NCBI GenBank assembly: GCA_964492185.1
Contig: CAZBJH010000029.1
Coordinates: 1 to 29,097 of the forward strand
Source of the DNA: JAFGSZ01 sp964492185
GTDB lineage: Bacteria; Bacteroidota; Bacteroidia; Bacteroidales; UBA10428
Direction of reading: 5' to 3'
Length of the DNA: 29,097 nucleotides
A program made the translations under genes and the position numbers. This document shows positions 1 to 8,181 of the stretch, in pieces (positions within the stretch are counted from its first letter, which is position 1; each line of letters begins with the position of its first letter). A model generated the notes under the pieces. It was not told the origin of the DNA. It saw only the letters and a program-made list of their open reading frames with translations, and did not search any database.

Positions 1-124
1 GAACACTTTTAATAATACAACACGTTGTGAAAAACATTTTAAACCGCAGTATACTGGGGTATTCGAGGATTTAAAATGTGAGCAGCAACGCAGATATCGG
101 ACATTATGGACAGACACTAATTAG
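1..124 (+). repeat. Small inverted-repeat element, subfamily A, copy 1 (left end cut by window)
   Basis: This copy matches 1283-1437 in reverse complement and about 29010-29097 in the same orientation. Its interior has nested stems: CATTTTAAA (35-43) with TTTAAAATG (70-78), enclosing the palindrome CAGTATACTG (47-56). It ends in GGACAGACACTAATTAG, and that CTAATTAG (117-124) is also the first bases of the next element. No ORF is carried, so this looks like a non-autonomous MITE-like element. The class assignment is inference. Confidence 0.75.
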
Positions 125-293
125 AGTCTGTCTATAAACTCTGTAAAATGTTTCATCGCTCATATGTCTGTTCATAAAGTTTCATTTGCAAGGCTTGCGC
201 GGTCCGGAAACGCGGAGTTTACTTTTCGTAAATGAGCAATTTCCGGACAAGCGTAACGCGGCAAATGGGACTTTATGGACAGACACTAATTAG
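117..293 (+). repeat. Small inverted-repeat element, subfamily B, copy 1 (177 bp)
   Basis: The element is bounded by CTAATTAG at both ends (117-124 and 286-293). It matches 20611-20787 in reverse complement over its full length. Arms at 166-189 and 261-284 are complementary at 21 of 24 positions. Inside them lie GTCCGGAAA (202-210) with TTTCCGGAC (240-248) and a small TTTAC/GTAAA hairpin (218-232). The terminal CTAATTAG contains the stop codon of the M23 gene that follows. Confidence 0.8.
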
Positions 294-1261
294 TCAAATG
301 ACTGCCCTGCCTTCATAGAAAGCTCAATCATCCGTTCATATTCTTCAGCAGTCAGATCGTTGAAATAATAATTCACGGGGTTCACCCTTTTATTGTTGAG
401 ATGCACTTCATAATGCAGATGAGGGGCTGTTGATAATCCGGTACTCCCGACATAACCTATCACATCTCCACGCCTTACCTGTTGCCCCTGTTTCACGGCA
501 AAAGCGCTCATATGAGCATAAAGTGTCTGGTAACCATAGCCATGGTCGACTATTATCTTGTTTCCATAACCACGCCTGGATTTATCCAGTACCCTGATCA
601 CACCATCTCCGGTAGCGTAGATCTCAGTTCCGGTGGGAGCAGTAAAATCCATACCATAATGAAATTTACGTATCTTGTATATGGGATGTATCCGGTATCC
701 CCAACCTGAAGCCGTACGTCTCAGATCTTTGTTTGAGATTGGTTGAATGGCAGGCACTGCAGCAAGCAGGGCTTCCTTGTTTTCCGCCAGATCAATTAAC
801 TCGTCATATGATTTTGCCTGGACCAGGATTTTTTGTTTAATCTGATCAAGTCGTTTGGCAGTAGAAGCAATTATTTCTCCGTTAGTTAGCTTCTCAAGGT
901 CGATATAACGATTGACACCTCCAAATCCGGCATCACGCATTGTTTTATGAATAGGTTCCGCTTCAAAAATAGTTCTGTAAATATTATCATCCCGTTCCTG
1001 CATATCTACCAGAGCATTCTCTATCTTACCCAGATCTTTATTCAGCAACTCATAATTGATCTGCAGTTCACTGATCTGACGTTTTAAGCCCTTTTCTTTA
1101 GGTGAATCGAAGAAATAAGCAAATATTCCATAATATACAATAGCCAAAAGCACACTGGCAGCAATGTATGTAAGAAACTTCTTAAACTTGTCCCGTGGTG
1201 AGATCCTTATTTCATCATATCTCAGCGATCCCGGGTTAAATCTGTATCTGCACTTTGCCAT
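290..1261 (-). CDS. Membrane-anchored M23 family metallopeptidase (LytM/peptidoglycan hydrolase type)
   Basis: A 323-aa protein probably acting on peptidoglycan cross-links. It has a basic cytoplasmic start, one membrane segment at about 31-51, a coiled-coil-like region at about 55-165, and a C-terminal M23 (LytM) domain at about 185-300. The zinc and catalytic pattern is complete: H201 and D205 in HYGMD, H250 in YAHM, and H281/H283 in HLHYEV. Catalytic competence is therefore expected, although the substrate bond cannot be read from sequence. It starts at ATG 1261, 21 bp from repeat A2, so it has either a promoter inside that repeat or read-through from the paralogous gene at 1434-2390. Its stop codon TAA lies inside the end of repeat B1. 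An M23 gene beside alaS is a familiar Bacteroidota arrangement. Confidence 0.93.
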   Translation of the reverse strand: MAKCRYRFNPGSLRYDEIRISPRDKFKKFLTYIAASVLLAIVYYGIFAYFFDSPKEKGLKRQISELQINYELLNKDLGKIENALVDMQERDDNIYRTIFEAEPIHKTMRDAGFGGVNRYIDLEKLTNGEIIASTAKRLDQIKQKILVQAKSYDELIDLAENKEALLAAVPAIQPISNKDLRRTASGWGYRIHPIYKIRKFHYGMDFTAPTGTEIYATGDGVIRVLDKSRRGYGNKIIVDHGYGYQTLYAHMSAFAVKQGQQVRRGDVIGYVGSTGLSTAPHLHYEVHLNNKRVNPVNYYFNDLTAEEYERMIELSMKAGQSFD

Positions 1262-1282
1262 ATCACTGAAAATTTCGTCAGC

Positions 1283-1437
1283 CTAGTTAGTGTCTGTCCA
1301 TAATGTCCCATATCCGCGTTGCTGTCAAAATTTTAAATCCTCGAATACCTTAGTATACTACAGTTTAAAATTTTTGCGCGCCTTGATCTCGAACATCCTG
1401 AACAAACACTGCGAGTTTATAGACGGACTCTAGTTAG
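1283..1437 (-). repeat. Small inverted-repeat element, subfamily A, copy 2 (155 bp, complete)
   Basis: CTAGTTAG bounds it at 1283-1290 and 1430-1437. The terminal inverted repeat reads CTAGTTAGTGTCTGTCC at one end and CTAACTAGAGTCCGTCT from the other. Inside are long AT stems around TTTTAAA and the palindrome TAGTATACTA (1351-1360), the counterpart of CAGTATACTG in copy 1. It sits between the two M23 paralogs and supplies the stop codon of the upstream one. Confidence 0.8.
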
Positions 1438-2390
1438 TTATTAAGTTTTATTATCTGTTTATATTCTTCCTCAGTAATATCATCCGAATAATAATATTCG
1501 GGATTTACCGGTTTATTGTAATACCTCACTTCATAATGAAGATGAGTACCTGTTGAACGACCGCTACTTCCCATGTATCCGATAAGCTGCCCTCGCTTAA
1601 CCTTCTCTCCTTCTACAACTTTTATCTCCTTAAAGTGCCCATATCTTGTACTGAACCCAAATCCATGGTCAATAACAATCTCATTTCCATAACCTTTACG
1701 TGAATGTTTTGATAAGGTTACAATTCCATCCCCTGTTGCATAAATTTTTGTCCCCTGACGTGCGGCAAAGTCAATTCCATAATGCATTCGGCGGCCATTT
1801 GTAAAGGGATCCTGACGAAATCCAAAATATGAGGTGATCCAATAAGGATCCCCGGGAAAAATTGGCATAATTCCAGGCATCCTGGCAAGCTTTTCATGAT
1901 AAAGGCCGGCATTTTCAAGTAATATATCATATGAATCATGCTGAATCTTCAACTGATTTTTCAAAGTAGTCACCCTTTGTGTAACCTGCAGAACTACTTC
2001 AGGATTATCATAAAACCCATATCTGTGATTATCTTCCGAACCACCGGTACCGGCAAAACGCATGGTCATGGGTAAGGAATCAAGGCCCAATATAACACGG
2101 TAGTAATTATCCTGTTCGTAATGCCGGTGGGTTAGTTCATGCCTGCACCTGACAGCTTCATTATCAAGCTCTTCCAAACTATTGATCAATGTTTCTGCCC
2201 TGGACTGAAGATAATGTTCTTCAGGTGAACCGAAAAATAATCCGGTCGTAATTAAAAGAATAAGAGCTATAAAACTGAAAATAAATACAAAAACCAGGGA
2301 TTTTATCAACTTTTTCCCTGGATTCGAACTTACTTCTTCAAAGCGTAAGTCCTGCTCATTAAAACAATATCTTTTTTTTGAAGAATTCAA
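1434..2390 (-). CDS. Membrane-anchored M23 family metallopeptidase, paralog of the adjacent gene
   Basis: A paralog of the 290-1261 product with the same plan: an N-terminal KRYCFN..LRFEEV stretch (compare CRYRFN..LRYDEI), one membrane segment, a helical spacer, and a C-terminal M23 domain with HYGID, RYGH and HLHYEV. All metal and catalytic residues are kept. The open frame reaches TTG 2435, but that codon lies inside a consensus -7 promoter box (2433-2440), so I place the start at TTG 2390. That gives 318 aa and aligns with the paralog's first residue; CTG 2399 is an alternative. No ATG exists upstream of the domain. The stop TAA (1434-1436) lies in the terminal bases of repeat A2. The gene is transcribed divergently from alaS. 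Confidence 0.88.
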   Translation of the reverse strand: MNSSKKRYCFNEQDLRFEEVSSNPGKKLIKSLVFVFIFSFIALILLITTGLFFGSPEEHYLQSRAETLINSLEELDNEAVRCRHELTHRHYEQDNYYRVILGLDSLPMTMRFAGTGGSEDNHRYGFYDNPEVVLQVTQRVTTLKNQLKIQHDSYDILLENAGLYHEKLARMPGIMPIFPGDPYWITSYFGFRQDPFTNGRRMHYGIDFAARQGTKIYATGDGIVTLSKHSRKGYGNEIVIDHGFGFSTRYGHFKEIKVVEGEKVKRGQLIGYMGSSGRSTGTHLHYEVRYYNKPVNPEYYYSDDITEEEYKQIIKLNN

Positions 2391-2432
2391 TCGATACAGT
2401 GATGTTTTTATTATCTTGGCGGCCGTTTGCAA

Positions 2433-2463
2433 CAAATCTAAAAGAAAAATTTAATTTTACAAA
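2433..2463 (-). promoter_or_regulatory. Bacteroidota sigma-ABfr-type promoter for the M23 gene
   Basis: On the minus strand TTTG (2460-2463), 19 bp and TAGATTTG (2433-2440) match the Bacteroidota consensus TTTG-N19-TAnnTTTG exactly. Transcription should start near 2427, downstream of the TTG at 2435. This rules that TTG out as the translation start. Confidence 0.65.
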
Positions 2464-2526
2464 ACTTTCAAAACACGAAATTTAAATTATTGATTTAGTT
2501 CTCATCATAAAAATAGCTCTATTTAA

Positions 2527-5151
2527 ATGAATTCAAGAAGCATTCGTCAAAAATTTCTTGATTTTTTCAATTCCAAAGGACACAGTATAACTGACTCTGC
2601 ACCAATGGTCGTTAAGCAGGATCCTACCCTGATGTTCACCAATGCCGGCATGAACCAGTTTAAAGATATTTTCCTTGGCAATTCTCCTGCAAAACACAGC
2701 CGGGTGGCCAATACCCAAAAGTGTTTAAGGGTTTCAGGCAAACATAATGACCTTGAAGAAGTGGGACATGACACTTATCACCATACCATGTTCGAGATGC
2801 TGGGAAACTGGTCCTTTGGTGATTATTTTAAGAAAGAAGCCATTTCATGGGCATGGGAACTACTTGTTACTGAATTAGGGATATCGTCAGACCGCCTTTA
2901 CGCTACTATATTTAAAGGAAATAAAGAAGAGGGTATTGAAATTGACAGTGAGGCCCTTAATTACTGGAAAGCTTTTATGCCTGAAGACCGGATACTGGCC
3001 TTTTCAAAAAAAGATAATTTTTGGGAAATGGGGGATACAGGTCCCTGTGGCCCATGCTCGGAAATACATATCGATATCCGGACTGATGAGGAAAGAAAAA
3101 AACAAAACGGCCGAGAACTGGTAAACAAAGACCATCCAAAGGTTATTGAGCTCTGGAATCTGGTGTTTATTCAATACAACAGAAAATCAGACGGTATTCT
3201 CGAACCTTTACCTCATAAACATATTGATACGGGGATGGGGTTTGAACGCCTTTGTATGGTAATGCAAAACAAACAGTCCAATTATGATACCGACCTTTTT
3301 CAGGCTATTATCGGCGAAGTGGCAAAACGGACAGGTATTCCATACGGCGAACAGGAACAAACGGATATCGCGATGCGCGTTGTTGCCGATCACCTGCGTG
3401 CTGTGGCATTTGCCATAACTGATGGTCAATTGCCGTCTAACGCCAAAGCAGGTTATGTGATACGCAGAATACTACGACGGGCCATACGGTATTATTATTC
3501 TTTTCTTGACCGTAAAAAACCTCTTATCTATCAGCTTGTTAATGTTCTTATTGAACAAATGGGCGAAGCTTTTCCTGAACTAAAGGCACAAAAAGGACTG
3601 ATTGAAAATGTTATAAATGATGAGGAACAAAATTTTCTGAGGACACTTGAATCGGGTATTCGTTTGCTGGAAGGATTAATTGAAGATGCAAAGAAAAATA
3701 AAAAAAATATTATCAGCGGAAAACGGGTTTTTGAGCTGTATGACACCTTTGGCTTTCCGTTTGATCTCACCGAATTGATCCTCAGAGAGCAGGAGCTTCA
3801 GGTAAATCATCAGGAGTTTGATAATGAAATGATTGCACAAAAGGCCAGATCAAGACAGGCAGCAGAGATGGAGACAGGAGACTGGATCATACTCAGATCA
3901 TCAGATGAGCAAAAATTTGAAGGTTATGACAAGGCAGAAACCGATATCTTCATCAGCAGGTACCGTGAAGTAGTGTCGAAAGAAAAGGAATATTATCAGC
4001 TTGTATTCGACCACACACCTTTTTATGGTGAAAGTGGCGGCCAGGTGGGAGATACAGGTTTACTTCAAAGTACATATGAAAAGATCCCGGTAATAGATAC
4101 AGTAAAAGAAAACAACCTTATCATACACATTACAAGGAAGCTACCCGATAATCTTTCAGCACGGTTCAGGGCAATTGTAGATTATGACAAACGGATCGCC
4201 ACGGCCTGCAATCATACAGCAACACATTTGCTTCACTATTCTTTAAGAGAAGTTTTGGGCAAACATGTCGAACAAAAGGGTTCACTGGTCCATCCCGATT
4301 ATCTCAGGTTCGACTTTTCCCACTTTCAAAAAATATCCGAAGAAGAATTGTCTTCCGTCGAAAAAACGGTAAACCGGCTCATAAGGCAAAACATCAATCT
4401 GGAAGAATATCGTAACCTGCCTATTTCCGAAGCCAGAAAAATGGGGGCTATGGCCCTTTTTGGAGAAAAATACGGGGAAGAAGTAAGGGTAATTAGATTT
4501 GGTGATTCAGTTGAACTGTGCGGAGGTATTCATGTACATTCTACGGGACAAATCGGTATTTTTAAAATTATCTCCGAAACGTCTATTGCATCGGGCATAC
4601 GAAGGATACAGGCATACACTGCCGGGAAAGCGGAAGATTATATAAATACGCATCTGGGGATCTTGTCGGATATATCAGAGATGCTTGACAGTCCGAATGA
4701 TATTAAACAATCAATAAAACAACTTAGTGAACAAAATGCCGCCCTGCGAAAGAAACTCGAAGAGGCATCACAGCAGGATATAAAAAGGATTAAAAATAAT
4801 TTAAAAGACAAACTTGAAACACTCAACGGTATCAATATCATTACACAGAAAATAACAGCCGAAAATCCCGGTATTATGAAAGACCTCGCATTTCAGATGC
4901 GAAATGAAACAGAAAATTTATTACTAATACTGGGTGCGGAAATACACAATAAAGCCCACCTGTCCATCATATTATCCGATGACCTGGCGAAAGGGAAAAA
5001 CCTTAACGCGAATAAAATGATCAAAGAACTCGCCAAAGAGATCCGGGGAGGCGGCGGGGGACAACCTTTCTATGCCACGGCAGGAGGTGGTTACCCTGAA
5101 GGAATTGATAATGCCCTTGCCAAAGCCAGGGAAATGGTAAAAAACCTGTAA
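2527..5151 (+). CDS. alaS: Alanine--tRNA ligase
   Basis: An 874-aa cytoplasmic enzyme of full family length that charges tRNA-Ala. The class II catalytic core occupies roughly 1-440, including the N-terminal SIRQKFLDFFNSKGH stretch and the MFTNAGMNQFKD segment. The editing domain follows, with zinc/deacylation residues H563 and H567 (HTATH) and C665 and H669 (CGGIH). The C-Ala domain ends with a glycine-rich GGGGGQPFYATAGGG segment. The start is ATG 2527, close to the divergent M23 promoter. No consensus promoter was recognised on this strand in the 2440-2526 gap. The gene looks intact. Confidence 0.98.
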   Translation: MNSRSIRQKFLDFFNSKGHSITDSAPMVVKQDPTLMFTNAGMNQFKDIFLGNSPAKHSRVANTQKCLRVSGKHNDLEEVGHDTYHHTMFEMLGNWSFGDYFKKEAISWAWELLVTELGISSDRLYATIFKGNKEEGIEIDSEALNYWKAFMPEDRILAFSKKDNFWEMGDTGPCGPCSEIHIDIRTDEERKKQNGRELVNKDHPKVIELWNLVFIQYNRKSDGILEPLPHKHIDTGMGFERLCMVMQNKQSNYDTDLFQAIIGEVAKRTGIPYGEQEQTDIAMRVVADHLRAVAFAITDGQLPSNAKAGYVIRRILRRAIRYYYSFLDRKKPLIYQLVNVLIEQMGEAFPELKAQKGLIENVINDEEQNFLRTLESGIRLLEGLIEDAKKNKKNIISGKRVFELYDTFGFPFDLTELILREQELQVNHQEFDNEMIAQKARSRQAAEMETGDWIILRSSDEQKFEGYDKAETDIFISRYREVVSKEKEYYQLVFDHTPFYGESGGQVGDTGLLQSTYEKIPVIDTVKENNLIIHITRKLPDNLSARFRAIVDYDKRIATACNHTATHLLHYSLREVLGKHVEQKGSLVHPDYLRFDFSHFQKISEEELSSVEKTVNRLIRQNINLEEYRNLPISEARKMGAMALFGEKYGEEVRVIRFGDSVELCGGIHVHSTGQIGIFKIISETSIASGIRRIQAYTAGKAEDYINTHLGILSDISEMLDSPNDIKQSIKQLSEQNAALRKKLEEASQQDIKRIKNNLKDKLETLNGINIITQKITAENPGIMKDLAFQMRNETENLLLILGAEIHNKAHLSIILSDDLAKGKNLNANKMIKELAKEIRGGGGGQPFYATAGGGYPEGIDNALAKAREMVKNL

Positions 5152-5210
5152 CCAGGCCTAATTGTTGCGCGGTTTCTTTCTGCTGAAGTTTGTAGAAGGT
5201 TGCTTCGGTT

Positions 5211-5249
5211 AGTTGCTTCAGGCACAAGGCCGAAACCTTACGCCAGTGT
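5211..5249 (+). repeat. 39-bp direct repeat, left copy
   Basis: This sequence recurs at 15562-15600 in the same orientation with 34 of 39 bases identical. Shared blocks include AGTTGCT, GGCACAAG, CCGAA and CGCCAGTGT. It lies about 60 bp after alaS and is the left boundary of the AT-rich accessory block. No integrase or tRNA is nearby, so att-site status is not shown; it may be one of a dispersed repeat family. Confidence 0.7.
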
Positions 5250-5296
5250 GGGGAGACTGGCGGCAGAGTGAGTTATTATTAAATCCTGAATAATAA
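5241..5296. terminator. Two hairpins in the convergent gap after alaS, possible bidirectional terminator
   Basis: CGCCAGT (5241-5247) pairs with ACTGGCG (5256-5262), and TTATTATT (5273-5280) pairs with AATAATAA (5289-5296). They sit where alaS transcription from the left meets the accessory operon from the right. Neither is followed by a clean run of T, so the assignment is weak. The remainder of 5297-5368 shows no recognised feature. Confidence 0.3.
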
Positions 5297-5368
5297 TTAT
5301 AGACAAATTACCATATTTTTCAGGTGTATTCGGCCAATTGGGTATTGTCTGTCCTGAATTGAACATTT

Positions 5369-5536
5369 TCACATTATAATCATTAAGTTAAAAATCATCC
5401 CGGCAACAGTTTCTGAGTAAATGGATTTAAGCTTTTCTTTGAACTCGTCGGCATTTTTTCCCGAAAATTCCAAAAGGGATGATCGGGGCCTACTACCAAT
5501 GCAAAAAAAGCTTTCATGCTCCAATATAGCGAACAT
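5369..5536 (-). CDS. Small hypothetical ORF (55 aa) at the end of the accessory operon
   Basis: An ATG (5536) to TGA reading frame on the operon strand. The protein begins MFAILEHESFFCIGS, continues with a polar helix-like GKNADEFKEKLKSIYSETVA, and ends in a short hydrophobic MIFNLMIIM. It lies 6 bp after the 76-aa ORF. The pattern is protein-like but I recognise no family. It could be a real small gene, a decayed C-terminal fragment of a larger gene, or chance. Confidence 0.25.
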   Translation of the reverse strand: MFAILEHESFFCIGSRPRSSLLEFSGKNADEFKEKLKSIYSETVAGMIFNLMIIM

Positions 5537-5542
5537 GATGAA

Positions 5543-5773
5543 TTAAGACTCAATCATATCATAATTATTATATGAATAACCTAAATTTAAAACGCTATCC
5601 CTGTCCATTAGTGTATTTTGGCTACAATATCTCAGATTTCTTAACATCAATGGTTGTATCATAGTTATTAGTATAATAAGGTTTCTATAAGAAGTTATTC
5701 CGGCTATTTCATCGCTTGATTTTATTAATAAATATGATGTTAACATTAAAATTGAAAATAGAAAGCATTTCAT
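5543..5773 (-). CDS. Small membrane-associated hypothetical protein (76 aa)
   Basis: It starts at ATG 5773, 104 bp after the TolC stop on the same strand. The N-terminus MKCFLFSILMLTSYLLIK resembles a signal anchor. A second hydrophobic stretch at about 28-45 (NLIILITMIQPLML) is followed by a polar tail. No family was recognised. Being last in an export operon it could be an immunity or accessory membrane peptide, but only position supports that. A 10-bp inverted repeat (5776-5785 near its start, 5871-5880 at the TolC end) brackets the upstream gap. Confidence 0.45.
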   Translation of the reverse strand: MKCFLFSILMLTSYLLIKSSDEIAGITSYRNLIILITMIQPLMLRNLRYCSQNTLMDRDSVLNLGYSYNNYDMIES

Positions 5774-5877
5774 AGTAATGGTTTTTTTAATAAAGTTTTC
5801 TGAATTAAATTATTGAAAAGAAAAAAGGACAATAATATATTAATATTCAGTTATTATCCATCATTTTTTTAAAACCA

Positions 5878-7344
5878 TTATTCTCCTAATTTAATAATTT
5901 CCAAAAGATTTTTTTCATTTTCAAAATCATATAAACTTAATTTTCGCAAAGAGTAATAATAAACCCAATAGTTTTTTAAAGCTTCGATATAATTACTGTG
6001 TGCTTGTTGTAATTCCCTGTATGCCTCATTTATTTGAATAATACTTGCTTTACCTAATACATAACGTTTGTTCATGATTTGATAGGACTTTTGTGAAATG
6101 GTTTTTGCTTTCGAAGTTGAATTGATTATTTTTGATTGCAGGTTATATTGATTTATAATTCTAAAAATTTCTTTTTCAACATATTTATATACTTCATCCT
6201 TTTCTCTGAGGGTGATTTCCTTTTGAATTTCTGCCTTTTGAATTTTTCTTTTGTTGCTTCCCCATGTCAATAGCGGTAAAATCATCGATACATTAAACGC
6301 CTGCATCTCATCCATATTACGATAAATATTTGGGTATTCCTCCCCACTCTTGTTGTATCCAATATTTGCGGAGATATTGATGTCATATTTTGAACTTTTT
6401 GCTTTCTTGATATTTCTTTCCAATTCAATTATTTTTCTATTGAAATAAAAAATATCGGAATTATTCGATAAAGTGACCTTCCTGACTTTTTCATAATCAA
6501 TCAAATCATGGTTTCGGGTTTTGGGTTCGTAACATTTTATTTCTATTTCCCTTGAAATATTTAAAAAATCCTTTAAAGTAAATGAAGCTTCTTTTTCATT
6601 AAACTCAGTCATGTAGACTTCAATTTCGGCATTTGTTTTTTTTAATTTTAAATTTAGGAGATCGTTATTAGTTATCTCCCCCACCTTCGATTTTGCTAAT
6701 CCAATTATATATAAAGAATCCGCATTTGCTTTGTTGATTTCGGCAATGGCCAAACTTGTTTGGCTAAACAATAAATCAAAATATAATTGTGTGGTCTTAA
6801 TGGCCATGCTCTCCTTTCCTTCAATATAATTTCTGTTGGCTTCTGCTAATTTTAAGACTTCGGTTTTATTTTTCCATTTAACATAATTAATGTCTTTGAT
6901 TGATTGGCTATAAGAAATGCTTATGGCTTGATTATAATTTGTTGAAGTATTATTCCCATAAGACTGGTTCCTGTATATATTACTAAATACCGAAAGATTC
7001 CCCCCTGTAAATCCAATATCCTGGTTAAGTGAGATCTTTGCATTTGAAAAAAGCCTGTTTACTTCCACAAATTCATAGCTTTCAGTATTGTAGTTCCATT
7101 GCTCCTGATTGGAACGTGAATAATTACCAGGACTGAGTGAAAGGAAAAATTTTGGATATTTTGAAAAATGAAAATTTTCATAATCCAATTTTTCTGTCAA
7201 TAAAACATTTTTGGCTTTGAATGCATCAAACGATTCTTTTTGTGCAATTACGATTGCCTCCTCCAATGATAATTCCTGAACTTGTGCCTGATTTTTTAAT
7301 ATAAAGAATAAAGCTACTAAAAGAGAAATATATCGAATATTCAT
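5878..7344 (-). CDS. TolC-family outer-membrane efflux protein of the peptide exporter
   Basis: 488 aa, matching outer-membrane efflux proteins in length. The signal peptide is MNIRYISLLVALFFILKNQA, followed by LSLEEAIVIAQKESFDAFKAK, the usual start of the first OEP repeat. Long helical stretches and a second repeat (about 280-470) fit the alpha-barrel. It should form the outer-membrane duct for the PCAT and HlyD proteins in the same operon. It starts 15 bp after the glycosyltransferase stop, which implies co-transcription. The gene is strongly AT-biased compared with alaS. Confidence 0.9.
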   Translation of the reverse strand: MNIRYISLLVALFFILKNQAQVQELSLEEAIVIAQKESFDAFKAKNVLLTEKLDYENFHFSKYPKFFLSLSPGNYSRSNQEQWNYNTESYEFVEVNRLFSNAKISLNQDIGFTGGNLSVFSNIYRNQSYGNNTSTNYNQAISISYSQSIKDINYVKWKNKTEVLKLAEANRNYIEGKESMAIKTTQLYFDLLFSQTSLAIAEINKANADSLYIIGLAKSKVGEITNNDLLNLKLKKTNAEIEVYMTEFNEKEASFTLKDFLNISREIEIKCYEPKTRNHDLIDYEKVRKVTLSNNSDIFYFNRKIIELERNIKKAKSSKYDINISANIGYNKSGEEYPNIYRNMDEMQAFNVSMILPLLTWGSNKRKIQKAEIQKEITLREKDEVYKYVEKEIFRIINQYNLQSKIINSTSKAKTISQKSYQIMNKRYVLGKASIIQINEAYRELQQAHSNYIEALKNYWVYYYSLRKLSLYDFENEKNLLEIIKLGE

Positions 7345-7359
7345 ACCTGAAGAGCATAT

Positions 7360-8139
7360 TTATTTCCAAGATTCCACATGTTTTTGTAACTCTTCTTTTG
7401 TCATGGAAGCAATTTTCCAGTATTCAAGATTGCGGGAATGCATTTGATATTTTGATTGATACATACTATTTATCCCACGTTGATGTGTAAGGTGGTACAT
7501 ATCGCCGGGAATCCTTTTCATATTATACTCAAGTATTTTCCATCTGCACACACGTTCCCCGTCTTCCAATCCCCAACCATAAAAATTTAAGTTTTCGATT
7601 CCACTCTCAATATAAGAATTCCTATTAGCCATAAATCCACCTCCAACAGCTACGGGAGGATACATTTTTTTCATCTTGGCACTATTGTTTTTTAACATAT
7701 TAATATTTCTCTCCTGATAATAAAGATCTCTTATTATTTTAGATGTATCTAATAAATTTTTTTCATAAGGTAAAACAAAATCTGCTTCCTTTTCCCTAAG
7801 CAACTGCATCGATTTAACAATTTGATTTTTAGCTACTAATACATCAGCATCCCACACTGCAACAAAAGTTGTTGTGCTTTCCGAAACCAATTTATTGATA
7901 TATTTTGTCCTGTAAAAAACCGGATTATGATCTTCAATAAAAGTGATTCTGTCTATTTCAGGAAAAAGTTTGGAAAGATATTTATTATTTAAAGGGGCTG
8001 CTTCCAGTATGTGTATATTGGTTGCGAAATTTGATATGATAAAATCAAGCACTATCTCTAAATTTTCTAAACGGTCAATAGAATCTATTCTTATGGGGAT
8101 GAGAAATGATAAATCTTTTAAATCTATTTTTGTATTCAT
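7360..8139 (-). CDS. Glycosyltransferase, GT-A fold with galactosyltransferase-like C-terminal motif
   Basis: 259 aa with no signal peptide or membrane segment, so cytoplasmic. The N-terminal FLIPIRIDS begins the nucleotide-binding half. WDADV (D97, D99) is the DxD metal/nucleotide-sugar motif. GGGFM (166-170) and GWGLEDGE (188-195) resemble the acceptor/catalytic segment of GT7/galactosyltransferase-like enzymes, with E192/D193 as catalytic candidates. H216 and H219 follow in YHLTHQRG. Donor and acceptor cannot be read from sequence. Its place between HlyD and TolC genes in an operon with a Ser/Thr-rich precursor suggests that it glycosylates the exported peptide; this is inference. It lies 42 bp after HlyD. 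Confidence 0.85.
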   Translation of the reverse strand: MNTKIDLKDLSFLIPIRIDSIDRLENLEIVLDFIISNFATNIHILEAAPLNNKYLSKLFPEIDRITFIEDHNPVFYRTKYINKLVSESTTTFVAVWDADVLVAKNQIVKSMQLLREKEADFVLPYEKNLLDTSKIIRDLYYQERNINMLKNNSAKMKKMYPPVAVGGGFMANRNSYIESGIENLNFYGWGLEDGERVCRWKILEYNMKRIPGDMYHLTHQRGINSMYQSKYQMHSRNLEYWKIASMTKEELQKHVESWK

Positions 8140-8181
8140 ACCCGATTTTTTTAATTAGTAAAATTCTTTATTTGAAATAAA

